From assembly GCF_003852715.1 (NCBI RefSeq), contig NZ_RIAV01000005.1:62001-126000 (forward strand): a stretch of DNA of 64,000 nt, in the 5' to 3' direction. This stretch comes from Ectobacillus antri. GTDB taxonomy: Bacteria > Bacillota > Bacilli > Bacillales > Bacillaceae_G. The position numbers and the translations under genes were made by a program. Positions 28,701-39,264 of this stretch are shown piece by piece; the first letter of the stretch is position 1; every line of letters begins with the position of its first letter. A model generated the notes under the pieces. It worked only from the letters and a program-made list of their open reading frames with translations. It did no database searches and had not been told where the DNA came from.

Positions 28701-29005
28701 CCACCACCACCATAAATACGTATACTAGAAGCACCTTTTTCTTTTAAAAGATCGTACATGTATTTAAAGTATTCAACATGACCGCCTTGATAAGAAGAAA
28801 TCGCAATTCCCTGTACATCCTCTTGAATAGCAGCATTTACAATTTCTTCTACAGAACGATTATGTCCAAGATGAATGACCTCTGCTCCGCTTGCCTGTAG
28901 GATACGTCTCATAATGTTAATAGAAGCATCATGACCATCAAATAAACTAGAAGCCGTAACAAATCGAACTTTATGCTTTGGACGATAGATCTCAACCACA
29001 GTCAT
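25760..29005 (-). CDS. icmF: Fused isobutyryl-CoA mutase with G-protein chaperone
   Basis: 1081 residues in three parts. Residues 1-145 are the coenzyme B12-binding domain ([21 protein letters not shown], with the cobalt-ligand His). Residues about 200-430 are a MeaI-like GTPase ([30 protein letters not shown]). The rest is the mutase large subunit ([40 protein letters not shown]). It interconverts isobutyryl-CoA and butyryl-CoA and protects its own cofactor. ATG at 29005 overlaps the TetR gene stop by 4 bp, coupling the two. It links valine or branched-chain acyl-CoA breakdown to straight-chain beta-oxidation. Confidence 0.96.
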   Translation of the reverse strand: MTVVEIYRPKHKVRFVTASSLFDGHDASINIMRRILQASGAEVIHLGHNRSVEEIVNAAIQEDVQGIAISSYQGGHVEYFKYMYDLLKEKGASSIRIYGGGGGVIIPREIDELHEYGIAKIFSPEDGRRLGLQGMINEMLKECDFPTVGDLVKELDQTEQLDAGSIAKLITLAEQSVGVGSDVFRTLAERVQHTAPVLGITGTGGAGKSSLTDELIRRFLHEFKDMKIAVISIDPTKQKTGGALLGDRIRMNAINSPRVYMRSLATRDSRSELSLAIQDAITVVKAAGFDLIIVETSGIGQGDAGITEYSDLSMYVMTSEFGAPTQLEKIDMIDYADLIVINKFERKGSEDALRQVQKQYQRSRMLFELPLEEMPVYGTIASQFNDAGTNTVFLKLVDLINEKTKRNLETQTIQAGKVEKQHVIIPNERRYYLREISDAVRGYHKQTEQQAKVAERLFQIEGALEAIREQSTDEQTLETLQAVKRSYENALSPQAKLILDTWDDVKKKYSGDEFVTKIRDKEIRTKLHTITLSGTKIPKVTLPKYSNYGEILRWVRKENVPGQFPYTAGVFPFKRADEDPKRQFAGEGTPERTNRRFHYLCKDDNAKRLSTAFDSVTLYGEDPSYRPDIFGKIGESGVNVCTLDDMKKLYKGFDLCAPSTSVSMTINGPAPIILAMFMNTAISQQVEIKEAELGRTLTEEEYLHVKAKTLQTVRGTVQADILKEDQGQNTCIFSTEFALRLMGDIQEYFIQNQVRNYYSVSISGYHIAEAGANPISQLAFTLANGFTYVEYYLSRGMKIDDFAPNLSYFFSNGLDAEYSVIGRVARRIWSIVMKEKYGANERSQKLKYHVQTSGRSLHAQEIAFNDIRTTLQALMALHDNCNSLHTNAYDEAITTPTEESVRRAMAIQLIITKEHGLTKNENPLQGSFIIEELTDLVEEMVLQEFDRINDRGGVLGAMETQYQRGKIQDESMHYEMQKHTGELPIIGVNTYLNPSAAVEEDMNNMEIARASYQEKETQIVNLQAFQETHKDQAAVALARLQQTAIAGGNIFAELMETVKVASLGQITKALYEVGGQYRRNM

Positions 29006-29643
29006 TTCCCCATCTCCTCTTTTCTCATATACATGCCGTACAGTAAATAATTGCTTTGCAGTTCTGTATATTCTTCTAATGTATATAATTTCTGCATGAC
29101 CCAACGACGAAAACCCCACATTTGCCCTTGGACAAAAATGTTATGAGCAATTGCGCCAATCTCCTTTTCTGTTAACGAAATTCCTTCATCTTCAGCGCAT
29201 TGTCGCAATAAATCCTCAAACATCTGAACCATCTCAAGCTCTTTTTTCAACACATAAGGTATAGACTCCTTAGAAAGAGAACGCGCTTCCTGATACATAA
29301 TGAGCACTTCCTCCTGCAGTTCGTCCATCACCTTAAAGTAGTTAGCGATTGCCTGCCGCAAGCTCAATACACTCACTTTATCCAGACTGAGCGCTTGCTC
29401 AAGGCGTTCCTTTACGTTGTCATAAATACTGTCACATACTAGGTACAGTACATCATCCTTTGTACGTATATATTCATAAAGCGTCCCGATACTAAAGCCT
29501 GCTGCTTTTGCAATTTCACGTGTTGTCGTACGATGAAAACCCTTCTGCTTAAATAACTGCACAGCACCCTTTACCATCTGCTCGCGTCGCTTCATCACCA
29601 GCTTTTCATCCTTTACCGAAGCATGCACATTATGTTTGGTCAT
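29002..29643 (-). CDS. fadR: TetR-family regulator, likely FadR
   Basis: 213 residues. The TetR DNA-binding domain is at about 20-65 ([42 protein letters not shown]). The remaining helices form the ligand domain. Location between acyl-CoA dehydrogenase and icmF, plus a FadR-type box before fadF, suggests the fatty-acid-degradation repressor FadR, released by long-chain acyl-CoA. This is inference; the B. subtilis fadR operon has a different layout. It overlaps icmF by 4 bp. Confidence 0.85.
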   Translation of the reverse strand: MTKHNVHASVKDEKLVMKRREQMVKGAVQLFKQKGFHRTTTREIAKAAGFSIGTLYEYIRTKDDVLYLVCDSIYDNVKERLEQALSLDKVSVLSLRQAIANYFKVMDELQEEVLIMYQEARSLSKESIPYVLKKELEMVQMFEDLLRQCAEDEGISLTEKEIGAIAHNIFVQGQMWGFRRWVMQKLYTLEEYTELQSNYLLYGMYMRKEEMGK

Positions 29644-29765
29644 TCCCTCACCTCGCTCTCTAATCCACCTCTCTACCTACAGCTATTCCTGCACATGAAC
29701 TTTCTTCAATCCTAAACGCAACCTCGTATCTGATTCCTCTCTTTAATCTATGCGCTGTTCAAGTT

Positions 29766-29850
29766 CATTGTTGGTTTCTGTTGCAGGGGTTTACTTGCTG
29801 CGGGATCTCCCTTTGACTTGTTTTTCCCGCAGAAGTCTCACCCTTCAACA
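29766..29850. repeat. Dispersed Bacillaceae-type repeat, copy B
   Basis: On the minus strand TTGAAGGGTGAGACTTCTGC, GGGAAAAACAAGTCAAAGG and GAGATCCCGCAG are followed by CAACAGAAACCAACAATGAA. It is clearly related to copies at 53063 and 59603 and lies between the acyl-CoA dehydrogenase and TetR genes. CCAATTAGCAGCATTAGG beside it recurs near 51288. Confidence 0.7.
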
Positions 29851-29901
29851 AATGCCAATTAGCAGCATTAGGCTTTACATTTTAAAAAGAGTTGCATGTT
29901 A

Positions 29902-31041
29902 TTACCTCGTAATCATACGAGAAATTACTAACCTTTGAATCTCTTGTGTACCCTCATAAATTTGTGTGATTTTCGCATCGCGCATGAAACGTTCTACTGG
30001 GTAATCCTTTGTATAGCCATAACCGCCAAAGACTTGCACAGCTTCTGTTGTTACTTTCATCGCAGTATCGCCTGCAAATAGCTTGGACATCGCTGACTCT
30101 TTTCCGTACGGAAGACCTTCTGATTCAAGCCATGCCGCTTGATATGTTAATAAGCGAGCAGCCTCTATGCTCGTTGCCATATCCGCTAATTTAAAACCAA
30201 TGCCTTGCTGTGCAGCGATTGGCTTACCGAATTGCTCGCGCTCTTTCGCGTATTCCACGGAAGCATCTAACGCTCCCTGCGCGATCCCCACTGCTTGCGC
30301 AGCGATGCCGTTGCGGCCTCCATCGAGTGTTTGCATTGCAATTTTAAAGCCCTGCCCTTCTTCACCAAGACGATTTTCAACCGGAATGCGGCATTCTTCA
30401 AACATGATTTCCGTTGTAGGTGAAGAACGAATGCCAAGCTTACTTTCCTTCTTACCCACAGAAAATCCTGGTGTATTGCTTTCCACAATAAAAGCAGTTG
30501 TGCCGCGCTGCTTAGAGGATGGATCTGTTAAAGCAAACACAACGTAAATATCAGCAATGCCACCGTTTGTGATGAAGATCTTTGAGCCATTCAATATATA
30601 ATGATCACCATCACGCTTCGCTGTTGTTCTCATACCACCTGCATCCGAGCCTGAGCCGGGCTCCGTTAAGCCGTACGCGCCGATTTTTGTTCCTTCTGCC
30701 ATCGGACGTAAGTATTTTTGCTTTTGTTCTTCTGAACCAAATTTATAAATAGGCCAGCCCGCAAGAGATGTGTGAGCGGATAGTGTAACACCCGTAGATG
30801 CGCATACGCGTGACAGCTCTTCTACCGCAATAACATACGCTAGGTAATCACTACCGATACCGCCATACTCTTCCGGCCAAGGAATTCCGGTTAAGCCAAG
30901 CTCAGCCATTTTATCGAAAATTTCTCTATCAAAGCGTTCTTCCTCATCACGTTCTGCTGCAGTTGGCGCCACTTCATTTCTAGCAAAATCTCGAACCATT
31001 TTCCGAATCATTTCATGTTCTTCTGTTAATTTGAATTGCAT
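29902..31041 (-). CDS. Acyl-CoA dehydrogenase (1)
   Basis: 379 residues, full-length. FAD and substrate motifs: [41 protein letters not shown] and [23 protein letters not shown]. The catalytic base is E363 in [11 protein letters not shown]. It performs the first oxidation of beta-oxidation and passes electrons to ETF. It is about 44% alike by eye to the next gene over many blocks, implying an old duplication. Chain length or branched substrate cannot be told; the icmF neighbour suggests short or branched acyl-CoA. It lies 98 bp after its paralogue. Confidence 0.94.
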   Translation of the reverse strand: MQFKLTEEHEMIRKMVRDFARNEVAPTAAERDEEERFDREIFDKMAELGLTGIPWPEEYGGIGSDYLAYVIAVEELSRVCASTGVTLSAHTSLAGWPIYKFGSEEQKQKYLRPMAEGTKIGAYGLTEPGSGSDAGGMRTTAKRDGDHYILNGSKIFITNGGIADIYVVFALTDPSSKQRGTTAFIVESNTPGFSVGKKESKLGIRSSPTTEIMFEECRIPVENRLGEEGQGFKIAMQTLDGGRNGIAAQAVGIAQGALDASVEYAKEREQFGKPIAAQQGIGFKLADMATSIEAARLLTYQAAWLESEGLPYGKESAMSKLFAGDTAMKVTTEAVQVFGGYGYTKDYPVERFMRDAKITQIYEGTQEIQRLVISRMITR

Positions 31042-31139
31042 CGTAAAATCCCCCTTATATTGTTTTAATTTTTTCTACATATGAGTTTTGGGCTCCGCAC
31101 TGCCCGCCGGTTCTTCTCTATTCCTAAAAGAGAGCTGTT

Positions 31140-32270
31140 TTACAAACTCTTGCTAATAACCATTCTTTGAATTTCGCTTGTGCCTTCATAGATTTCGCAT
31201 ACCTTTGCATCGCGGAAATAGCGCTCTACTGGATAATCTGTCGTGTAGCCGTAACCACCGTACACCTGCACCGCTTCAATCGCCACGTCAACTGCAGTTC
31301 GGGAAGCAAACAGTTTAGCCATAGATGCTTCTTTGCCACAGTTCATACCTTGTGCCTGCAGGGATGCTGCGCGGTATACAAGCAGTTTTGCCGCCTCGAC
31401 ACTCGTTGCCATATCAGCCAGCTTGAAACCAATACCTTGCTGGGTAGAAATAGGTTTACCGAACTGCTCCCTTTCCGTTGCATAGGCAGTTGCACACTGT
31501 AGCGCTGCCTCAGCGATTCCCAATGCCTGTGCTCCAATCCCAATACGGCCGACATCCAGGTTTGCCATCGCAACCTTAAAGCCATCTCCTTCTTTGCCAA
31601 GCAAATTTTCTACCGGGACTCTCATATCTTCAAACGTAAGCTGTACCGTGCGGGACCCGTGCAGACCCATTTTATGTTCATCTTTTCCTACCATAAGCCC
31701 TGGGGTTCCCTTCTCGACGATGAATGCTGAGATACCGCGCTTGCCAGCAGCCGGATTTGTAGACGCAAATACAATATATGTATCCGCTTCACCGCCGTTT
31801 GTAATGAATACTTTTGAGCCGTTCAAGCGGTATACATCGCCTGCCTTCACAGCTCTCGTTTTCAGACTGCCGGCATCTGAGCCAGCGCTCGGTTCCGTCA
31901 AAGCAAAGGCCCCCAAATACTCACCGCTAGCAAGTTTCGGTACATACTTGTTTTTCTGTTCCTCTGTACCGAAATACAAGATAGGATTCGTTCCTACAGA
32001 AGTGTGAACAGCTAAAATAACACCGATTGTAGCACTGACGCGTGACAGCTCGTTAATTGCTAAAATATAAGAAATAAAGTCCATGCCCGCGCCGCCGTAC
32101 TTCTCAGGGATAGGGATTCCCATCAAACCGAGCTCTCCCATTTTACGAATAACCTCGCGCGGAAACTCGCCCTGCTCCATCATAGGAATAAACGGAACGA
32201 TTTCCTTCTCCGCAAAATCTCTGACCATTTTCCTCATCATTTCTTGTTCTTCTGTAAATAGTAGCTTCAT
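31140..32270 (-). CDS. Acyl-CoA dehydrogenase (2)
   Basis: 376 residues. Same architecture as its neighbour: FALTEPSAGSDAGSLKTRAV, LNGSKVFITNGGEADTYIVFA and YGGYGYTTDYPVERYFRDAKVCEIYEGTSEIQR, with base E362. It starts 11 bp after the 3-hydroxyacyl-CoA dehydrogenase gene, so the two are co-transcribed. It is closest in layout to butyryl-CoA or MmgC-type dehydrogenases. Substrate preference is not readable from the sequence. Confidence 0.94.
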   Translation of the reverse strand: MKLLFTEEQEMMRKMVRDFAEKEIVPFIPMMEQGEFPREVIRKMGELGLMGIPIPEKYGGAGMDFISYILAINELSRVSATIGVILAVHTSVGTNPILYFGTEEQKNKYVPKLASGEYLGAFALTEPSAGSDAGSLKTRAVKAGDVYRLNGSKVFITNGGEADTYIVFASTNPAAGKRGISAFIVEKGTPGLMVGKDEHKMGLHGSRTVQLTFEDMRVPVENLLGKEGDGFKVAMANLDVGRIGIGAQALGIAEAALQCATAYATEREQFGKPISTQQGIGFKLADMATSVEAAKLLVYRAASLQAQGMNCGKEASMAKLFASRTAVDVAIEAVQVYGGYGYTTDYPVERYFRDAKVCEIYEGTSEIQRMVISKSL

Positions 32271-32281
32271 ATAGTCACCGC

Positions 32282-33133
32282 CTATTCATAGATATAGAAG
32301 CCGCGTCCTGTTTTCTTACCAAGCCAGCCGGCGCTTACATATTTACGAAGCAACGGGCACGGACGGTATTTGCTGTCACCAAGCCCTTCGTGTAGGACTT
32401 CCATAATATAAAGACAAGTATCCAACCCGATAAAATCTGCAAGTGTAAGTGGCCCCATTGGATGGTTCATGCCTAGTTTCATCACATCATCAATTGCTTC
32501 CTTTGTCGCAACACCTTCATATAAGGCATAAATTGCTTCATTAATCATTGGCAATAAAATACGGTTGGAAACAAACCCTGGAAAATCATTTACTTCCACT
32601 GGTACTTTGCCAATTTGCTTTGTAATGCTCTCAATCGTTTCATAGACTGCATCTGTTGTTGCTAAGCCGCGAATGATTTCTACTAGCTTCATAACTGGTA
32701 CCGGATTCATAAAATGCATACCTATGACTTGCTCTGGTCGTTTTGTTACCGCCGCAATCTCTGTAATCGGCAAGGAAGATGTATTCGTCGCCAAAATGGC
32801 ATGCTGCGGTGCGATTTCATCCAGCTGCTTGAAAATTTGCTTCTTAATATCCATGCGCTCTACCGCTGCTTCAATGATTAAATCCGCTTCCTTTGCACAG
32901 GACACATCTACTGTTGGCGTAATGCGGCTTAAAGTCGCTTGTTTTTCTTCTTCCGTTAAACGCCCCTTCTCTACCTGGCGAGACAGATTTTTCGTAATGA
33001 TTGCCATTCCTTTATCAAGCTGCTCCTGTTTTAGGTCCTGCATGTTTACCATATATCCAGCCGCGGCACAAACCTGTGCGATCCCCGATCCCATTTGACC
33101 TGCTCCTATGACGACAATTCGCCTTACGTTCAT
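32282..33133 (-). CDS. hbd: 3-hydroxybutyryl/3-hydroxyacyl-CoA dehydrogenase
   Basis: 283 residues. The NAD-binding Rossmann motif is [17 protein letters not shown]. The catalytic His-Glu region is [20 protein letters not shown], and the C-terminal domain has [26 protein letters not shown]. It oxidises 3-hydroxyacyl-CoA to 3-ketoacyl-CoA. It is equivalent to MmgB of B. subtilis. The ribosome-binding site is GGGGATGGAG. It follows the thiolase terminator and begins a new stretch with the two dehydrogenases. Confidence 0.94.
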   Translation of the reverse strand: MNVRRIVVIGAGQMGSGIAQVCAAAGYMVNMQDLKQEQLDKGMAIITKNLSRQVEKGRLTEEEKQATLSRITPTVDVSCAKEADLIIEAAVERMDIKKQIFKQLDEIAPQHAILATNTSSLPITEIAAVTKRPEQVIGMHFMNPVPVMKLVEIIRGLATTDAVYETIESITKQIGKVPVEVNDFPGFVSNRILLPMINEAIYALYEGVATKEAIDDVMKLGMNHPMGPLTLADFIGLDTCLYIMEVLHEGLGDSKYRPCPLLRKYVSAGWLGKKTGRGFYIYE

Positions 33134-33244
33134 TGCTCCATCCCCTTTGTTTTTTATGTAAGCTTACTGAGGTACAGAAGGGAGATGTAGAATGCATCTC
33201 AGCCCCTGAATCCCTTAAGTTATCGGCCAATTTACAATTAACTC

Positions 33245-33273
33245 AAAAAATGCCCCAGGCATGCCCGGGGCAC
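33245..33273 (-). terminator. Terminator of the thiolase gene
   Basis: TGCCCC/GGGGCA with an inner GGCATGCC stem, followed by six U on the minus strand, just after the thiolase stop. A lone TATCGGCCAATTTAC unit, as in the arrays, lies at 33221-33235 beside it. Confidence 0.85.
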
Positions 33274-33280
33274 CCGTTTC

Positions 33281-34453
33281 TTAATGCACCTCAATCATAA
33301 TGGCGTCGCCTTGACCGCCGCCGCTGCAGATTGCCGCAACACCGATACCACCGCCGCGGCGCTTTAGCTCATGAATCAAAGAAACAATAATGCGCGCACC
33401 ACTTGCTCCGATTGGGTGACCTAGCGCTACTGCTCCTCCGTTTACGTTTACTTTATTCATATCAAGCCCTGCAATACGGCTACTTGCAATGGCTACAGCC
33501 GCAAACGCCTCATTAATTTCAAATAAATCTACATCCGCCGCTGTTTTGCCCGTCTTCTTTAACAGCGCATTGATGACGTAGCCCGGTGTGCGCGGGAAGT
33601 CCTTCGCTTCCACAGCAATCGCAGCCTGACCAATAATTGTCGCAATCGGGGTTTTTCCTTCCGCTTGAGCACGCTCCTCGCTCATCAGAACAAGTGCAGC
33701 TGCCCCGTCATTAAGTCCCGGCGCATTCCCTGCTGTAATCGTACCACCACCAAAAACAGGCTTTAACTTCGCCAACTTTTCCACTGTTGTATCCTCACGA
33801 GGGGCTTCGTCCTGCGCAACAATAATGGGTTCGCCTTTACGCTGTGGTATTGTAACCGGAACGATCTCTTCTGCAAATCGTGCGCGCGCCGCTACCGCTT
33901 TTTGATGACTTTCATACGCCCATTGATCCTGTTCTTCACGAGAGATTTCATCTTCTTCAGCCACTGCATTGCCGTACGTACCCATATGAACACCTGTAAA
34001 GGAACAAGATAAACCGTCAGAAATATTTAAATCCAGCAGCTCGCTGTGACCCATACGTGTACCCCAACGTGCACTTTTTAGAATGTATGGTGTATTGCTC
34101 ATAGACTCCATGCCACCTGCGACAATTACAGATTGATCGCCAGCACGAATGATTTGATCCGCTAATGTAACCGCTCTCAATCCAGAGGCACAAACTTTGT
34201 TAATCGTCTCTGTTTGCGTCTCCCACGGGATACCCGCATGACGCGCTGCTTGACGAGATGGGATTTGACCTTGCCCGCCCTGTACAACCGTACCGAAAAT
34301 AACTTCTTCCACCAGATCCGGTGTTACGTCTGCGCGCTCAAGTGCAGCCTGAATCGCAGCTCCCCCAAGCTCCGCAGCCTTCACGTCCTTGAGTGTGCCT
34401 CCAAATTTGCCAATTGGTGTTCTGGCAGCTCCTACAATGACTGTTTTTCCCAT
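33281..34453 (-). CDS. Acetyl-CoA acetyltransferase (thiolase)
   Basis: 390 residues. The acyl-accepting cysteine is in [15 protein letters not shown] (about C88). The others are [18 protein letters not shown] (His) and [16 protein letters not shown] (second Cys). It cleaves 3-ketoacyl-CoA to acetyl-CoA or condenses two acetyl-CoA. It is equivalent in context to MmgA. Transcription units on both sides are separated by terminators, so it may have its own promoter. Confidence 0.95.
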   Translation of the reverse strand: MGKTVIVGAARTPIGKFGGTLKDVKAAELGGAAIQAALERADVTPDLVEEVIFGTVVQGGQGQIPSRQAARHAGIPWETQTETINKVCASGLRAVTLADQIIRAGDQSVIVAGGMESMSNTPYILKSARWGTRMGHSELLDLNISDGLSCSFTGVHMGTYGNAVAEEDEISREEQDQWAYESHQKAVAARARFAEEIVPVTIPQRKGEPIIVAQDEAPREDTTVEKLAKLKPVFGGGTITAGNAPGLNDGAAALVLMSEERAQAEGKTPIATIIGQAAIAVEAKDFPRTPGYVINALLKKTGKTAADVDLFEINEAFAAVAIASSRIAGLDMNKVNVNGGAVALGHPIGASGARIIVSLIHELKRRGGGIGVAAICSGGGQGDAIMIEVH

Positions 34454-34552
34454 GAAAAAATCCCCCTTTTTTCATTTCTTCTTGCATTACCCCTAGAATA
34501 GACAATACACAAGGCTCATCATGAGATGAACGCTCGCTCAGCTTCGTTGCGA

Positions 34553-34578
34553 CGAAAAAAGGTGCAGTCTGCACCTCT
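34553..34578 (-). terminator. Terminator of fadF
   Basis: GGTGCA/TGCACC stem with a three-base loop and six U on the minus strand, 26 bp after the fadF stop. Confidence 0.8.
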
Positions 34579-34603
34579 TTTCTTCTTAAGTTGTGTGAAT
34601 TCT

Positions 34604-36685
34604 TTACCCAACTACTGATTTTTCCAGAATTTCTGTCACATCAAGCGTTTGAACGGATTCTTCCACTTCCTTCGCCTTTGTTCCGTCGCTAATCATGGTC
34701 AAACAGTATGGACATCCAGTACTAATAACAGATGGATTCACCGTTAAGGCTTGTTCAGTTCTCGCGACATTGATACGTGTACCTGAATGTTCTTCCATCC
34801 ACATCAGACCACCGCCCGCTCCGCAACACATTCCTTTTTCACGATTGCGCTCCATCTCTACAATACGCACGCCCGGAATCGCTTTTAATACAGTACGAGG
34901 CGCTTCGTATACCTCGTTGTAGCGACCAAGGTAGCAAGAATCATGGTATGTGACCACTTCATTCACTTCATGTGTTGGCTTCAACTTTCCTTCTTGTACC
35001 CACTGTGCCAACAGTTCTGTATGATGATAAACTTCGGCTTGTAAACCAAAGTCTGGGTACTCATTTTTAAAGATGTTATAAGCATGCGGGTCGATTGTAA
35101 CAATTTTTGTAACGCCCGCTTTTTCAAACTCTTCAATGTTTTTCACAGCGAGGTCCTGGAACAAAAATTCATTTCCAAGTCGACGCGGCGTATCACCGGA
35201 GTTCTTTTCCTTATTGCCGAGAATTGCAAACTTGATCCCCGCTTCATTCATCAGCTTCGCGAAAGAAAGCGCAATTTTTTGGCTTCGATTATCATAAGAA
35301 CCCATAGAGCCAACCCAGAATAGATATTCAAATTCCTCACCTGCTTTGGACATTTCCTTCACCGTTGGAATATGAACGTCCTCACGCGCCTCGCGCCATG
35401 TTTCGCGTTGCTTTCTGTTTAGACCCCAAGGGTTGCCTTGACGCTCGATATTTGTCATCGCACGCTGTGCATCCGCATCCATCTTGCCTTCTGTTAGTAC
35501 AAGATAACGGCGCAGGTCAATAATTTTGTCAACATGTTCGTTCATAACTGGACATTGATCTTCACAATTGCGGCACGTTGTACAAGCCCAGATTTCTTCT
35601 TCAGTGATAACCTCGCCAATCAAGCTTGGGCTGTACGCCAACGCAGCTGCTGATTCCTGCTGTCCCGCTGCCATCGCTAGCTGATTACCTTGTGTGCTGG
35701 CGAACGCAAACGCTGGTACCCACGGTGTACGTGATGTGACCGCGGCACCTGTGTCTGTCAAATGATCGCGTAGTTTTAAAATTAAATCCATTGGCGACAG
35801 CATTTTTCCTGTACCTGTTGCTGGACACATATTTGTACAACGACCGCACTCTACGCAAGCGTACAAATCAATGAGCTGATTTTGCTTAAAATCTTGAATT
35901 TTACCAACCCCGAAGGATTCTTGTGATTCATCTTCAAAATCGATTTTCTCAAGCTTGCCTGGATTGCTAAGGCGTCCAAAGAAAACGTTTACAGGACCAG
36001 CTATTAAATGAGCGTGCTTCGATTGAGGCACGTATACTAAAAACGTTAATAAAATAACAAGGTGAATCCACCAAGCAATGTAAAAAATCACAATAGCGCC
36101 CGTTTCACCAATGCCAGAAAGCAAGAACGCAATAGCGGATGCAATCGGCTCGCTCCAAGATAACTCATGTCCGTGCCAGATGATGCTTGCACCGTTTCCG
36201 ATCAATACCGAAAGCATAAGACCACCGATGAAAATAAGAACAAGACCTGCTTTAAAATTGCGCTTTAAGCGCACCAATTTTTCAATATAACGGCGATGAA
36301 ATGCCCACAATACTGCAGCTAAAATGAGTAAAGTGACAATTTCTTGAAAGAATGTAAAGCCCGAATATAAAGGACCAAGCGGCAAATGAGAGCCCGGCAC
36401 CAGACCTTTCCAGATAAAATCAATTGCCCCAAACTGTACTAAAATAAAGCCGTAAAAAAACATCACGTGCATAATACCGCTCTTTTTGTCTTTTAGAAGC
36501 TTTTTCTGTCCAAATACATTAACCTTCACAAGCTCTAAACGTTCTTTAATCTTGTTGTCAAATTCAATCTTTTTCCCCAACTTGATGTAGGCGGTTCTCG
36601 TTAAAAGTAAGTATACAAACAGGTATACCCCATAACCCGTAATTGCGAGAAAAGCCAGCCAATTCACAAGAAGCCAGATGTTCAT
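34604..36685 (-). CDS. fadF: Membrane iron-sulphur oxidoreductase FadF
   Basis: 693 residues. The N-terminal half has several membrane helices (about 5-30, 70-95, 105-130, 145-165, 195-230), as in NarI-type subunits. Two ferredoxin [4Fe-4S] motifs follow, CVECGRCTNMCP and CTTCRNCEDQCP. The C-terminal CCG domains include CCGAGGGLMWMEE and STGCPYCLTMI. It is thought to take electrons from acyl-CoA dehydrogenases via ETF to the quinone pool. It is the first gene of the cluster, and its promoter carries a FadR-type operator. Confidence 0.93.
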   Translation of the reverse strand: MNIWLLVNWLAFLAITGYGVYLFVYLLLTRTAYIKLGKKIEFDNKIKERLELVKVNVFGQKKLLKDKKSGIMHVMFFYGFILVQFGAIDFIWKGLVPGSHLPLGPLYSGFTFFQEIVTLLILAAVLWAFHRRYIEKLVRLKRNFKAGLVLIFIGGLMLSVLIGNGASIIWHGHELSWSEPIASAIAFLLSGIGETGAIVIFYIAWWIHLVILLTFLVYVPQSKHAHLIAGPVNVFFGRLSNPGKLEKIDFEDESQESFGVGKIQDFKQNQLIDLYACVECGRCTNMCPATGTGKMLSPMDLILKLRDHLTDTGAAVTSRTPWVPAFAFASTQGNQLAMAAGQQESAAALAYSPSLIGEVITEEEIWACTTCRNCEDQCPVMNEHVDKIIDLRRYLVLTEGKMDADAQRAMTNIERQGNPWGLNRKQRETWREAREDVHIPTVKEMSKAGEEFEYLFWVGSMGSYDNRSQKIALSFAKLMNEAGIKFAILGNKEKNSGDTPRRLGNEFLFQDLAVKNIEEFEKAGVTKIVTIDPHAYNIFKNEYPDFGLQAEVYHHTELLAQWVQEGKLKPTHEVNEVVTYHDSCYLGRYNEVYEAPRTVLKAIPGVRIVEMERNREKGMCCGAGGGLMWMEEHSGTRINVARTEQALTVNPSVISTGCPYCLTMISDGTKAKEVEESVQTLDVTEILEKSVVG

Positions 36686-36795
36686 GCTTTATCCCCTCTC
36701 TGCACACATAGAAATAATTTGAGGAATTACTATAATTGTAACTCCTTTTTAAACATTTTGAAACTAATAAATGTTCTGAATTTTTACCTACCTTT

Positions 36796-36823
36796 ATTAT
36801 ATTATGAATGAACATTCAGTCAA
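36796..36823 (-). promoter_or_regulatory. fadF promoter with FadR-type operator
   Basis: On the minus strand TTGACT, 16 bases, TATAAT. Overlapping the -35 and spacer is TGAATGA-ACAT-TCAGTCA (plus strand 36805-36822). It matches the B. subtilis FadR box TGAATGAMTANTCATTCA (from memory) except at one arm position and the centre. Binding would block the promoter. Confidence 0.8.
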
Positions 36824-37007
36824 CAGTTTTTGTTATATAACAAAATAATTTTTTATATAGAAACTCCTTAGCAAAGAAAACAGCATCATTTCACAAAAGC
36901 TTATATAAACAACTGCCATCTTCCTGTTCTTACGGATATAAAAATAACAATTGCACAAAATAATAGCTGTTATTCTATCTCTTTCCCTATCAAAGGAGGA
37001 GCTCATT

Positions 37008-38201
37008 ATGCGTTATATCCTTCTCTTCCTCGTTCTTGTTGTTGTGTGGATTACTCTAGATTTAAAGCTAGGGCGGCGCGCGCAGGTGCGGCGCGCCAAG
37101 AGTCGGTCGTTTCCTTATCGTTATAGCGACTTTGAACTGTATACATATGGCCAAACCTTATACGATCAGTTATTTCTAGATATAAGACAAGCGCAACAGC
37201 ATATACATATTTTATTTTTCATTGTAAATAATGATGAGGTTAGTCAGAAGTTTTTACGTATTCTCAAAGAAAAGGCAGAAGAAGGCGTAGAGGTGCGCTT
37301 GCTGTTAGACCGAATTGGAAGCCATCACCTTTCTAAGGCGAGTATTCAGGCGCTGCGCGCAAGTGGTGTTCATTTTTCTTTTTGTCATAATCCGTGCTTT
37401 CCTTACTTGCTATATTCTATTAATCAGCGTAATCATCGTAAAATTACCATTATTGACGGCAGCATCGGGTATATCGGTGGCTTTAATATCGGCGAAGAAT
37501 ATTTGGGACATGACCCTAAGCTCGGCAAATGGCGTGACTATCATTTGCGGGTAGTTGGGGAAGGTGTGCAGGATTTGCAAATGCAGTTTTTGCATGATTG
37601 GCGGGATGAAACGCGAGAAGACTTAACAAAGGAAGACACATACTTTCCACCTCTGCAAAAAGGAAAGACAAAGCATCGGTTTATACCAACAGACGGTACA
37701 TACCTCCAGCACACATTTTTGGAACTTATCCAAGAGGCTCAGCACGACCTATATATTGGAACCCCTTACTTCATCCCAGGTCGCAAGCTACTTCGGGAGT
37801 TGATCGCCGCTGCCAAGCGCGGTGTTCGCGTAACGATTTTAGTACCGGAACGCGCAGATCATCCACTGGTGAAAGAAGCTAAGCTTCCTTATTTCAGAGA
37901 GTTGCTTCGTGCAGGATGCGTCATTTATGAATTTACAGACGGCTTTTTTCACGCCAAAATCGTAACCGTTGACGGTCGTATTTGTGATATCGGAACTGCA
38001 AACTTTGACTTACGAAGCTTATATATAAATCATGAAATTAATTGTATTATGTATGATTCACCTTTTCTAGAAACAGTTAAAAAGGAAGTAGATCAAGACC
38101 TAGAGAACTCTCGCCTACTTTCCTTAACCGACATTTCAAATCCGACATTTTGGCAACGATGCAAGGAATGGTTTGCCAGCATCATCGCATTTTTTCTGTG
38201 A
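37008..38201 (+). CDS. Cardiolipin synthase-like phospholipase D protein (YwjE)
   Basis: 397 residues. An N-terminal membrane anchor ([18 protein letters not shown]) precedes two PLD domains with HKD motifs [21 protein letters not shown] and [21 protein letters not shown]. Such enzymes join two phosphatidylglycerols to cardiolipin. It has one predicted anchor rather than the two of main ClsA. The ATG at 37008 lies 7 bases after AAAGGAGGAG; the open frame upstream is rejected. uvsE follows 11 bp later. Confidence 0.92.
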   Translation: MRYILLFLVLVVVWITLDLKLGRRAQVRRAKSRSFPYRYSDFELYTYGQTLYDQLFLDIRQAQQHIHILFFIVNNDEVSQKFLRILKEKAEEGVEVRLLLDRIGSHHLSKASIQALRASGVHFSFCHNPCFPYLLYSINQRNHRKITIIDGSIGYIGGFNIGEEYLGHDPKLGKWRDYHLRVVGEGVQDLQMQFLHDWRDETREDLTKEDTYFPPLQKGKTKHRFIPTDGTYLQHTFLELIQEAQHDLYIGTPYFIPGRKLLRELIAAAKRGVRVTILVPERADHPLVKEAKLPYFRELLRAGCVIYEFTDGFFHAKIVTVDGRICDIGTANFDLRSLYINHEINCIMYDSPFLETVKKEVDQDLENSRLLSLTDISNPTFWQRCKEWFASIIAFFL

Positions 38202-38212
38202 AGGAGCCCGCT

Positions 38213-39166
38213 ATGAGAATTAGATTCGGCTATGTATCCCATGCCCTATCACTATGGGATTGCTCTCCCGCCAAGACCATGACCTTTACACGCTGGAAGC
38301 AGCTTGAAAAACAAGAACGCGAGGAGAGACTGTATAATATCATCCGGCAAAATATTATGCATACGATGCGAACCATACATTATAACATTGCCCATGATAT
38401 CCCGCTATACCGCATGTCCTCCTCTATCGTACCGCTCGCTACGCACCCGGAAGTAGACTTTCCCTACCTCGATTTATTCCGGGATATGTGGGAGGAACTC
38501 GGGGCTCTGATTAATAAACATTGCCTGCGCGTTAGCTTTCATCCCAATCAATTTACACTGTTCACAAGCGATAAGCCCCATATCACAGACAATGCAGTAC
38601 TAGATATGGTTTATCATTATGAACTTCTTGAAGTAATGGGTGTAGAGGAGAACGGTTTTTTAAATATTCACGTAGGCGGTGCTTATGGTGATAAAACAAA
38701 GGCAATCAAGCGCTTTCACCATAATATAAAAAAATTACCGGTACATGTGAAGCATCATATGACACTTGAAAATGATGACAAAACATATACAACCAAAGAA
38801 ACGTTAGGCGTATGCCAAGCACAACGAATCCCTCTTGTGTTCGACTATCACCATCATCTTGCCAACCCCGGAGAAGAAACAGCGGAAGAATTATGGCCAG
38901 ACGTGTTTGCTACGTGGAATCATGTTGACCTGCCTCCTAAGGTTCATCTTTCTTCTCCTAAATCTGAAAAAGAATTTCGTGCACATGCTGATTACGTAGA
39001 TTTGGAATTCATTAAGCCATTTCTTCAAGTCGCTAAAGCATACGGTAAAGATTTTGATGTAATGATTGAAAGCAAAGCAAAGGACAAAGCGTTATTGAAA
39101 CTGATGGATGAAATGGCGAAAATAAGAGGATTCAAACGAGTAGGAGGCGCTACCTTTGAGGTATAG
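38213..39166 (+). CDS. uvsE: UV damage endonuclease
   Basis: 317 residues of the UvdE/UvsE family (YwjD), a TIM-barrel nuclease that nicks 5' of UV photoproducts. Motifs: [25 protein letters not shown] start, [44 protein letters not shown] and [14 protein letters not shown]-like metal ligands. The ATG follows GAAGGAG, and the longer frame overlapping cls is rejected. It is probably co-transcribed with cls. Confidence 0.95.
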   Translation: MRIRFGYVSHALSLWDCSPAKTMTFTRWKQLEKQEREERLYNIIRQNIMHTMRTIHYNIAHDIPLYRMSSSIVPLATHPEVDFPYLDLFRDMWEELGALINKHCLRVSFHPNQFTLFTSDKPHITDNAVLDMVYHYELLEVMGVEENGFLNIHVGGAYGDKTKAIKRFHHNIKKLPVHVKHHMTLENDDKTYTTKETLGVCQAQRIPLVFDYHHHLANPGEETAEELWPDVFATWNHVDLPPKVHLSSPKSEKEFRAHADYVDLEFIKPFLQVAKAYGKDFDVMIESKAKDKALLKLMDEMAKIRGFKRVGGATFEV

Positions 39167-39264
39167 CGTCTCTTTCAATAAAATCATAATATTTAATTAA
39201 CGTTATATTTACATTTTTGTAATAAAATTTGAATACAACTGTGATTTTTCAAGGAGACGATTAT

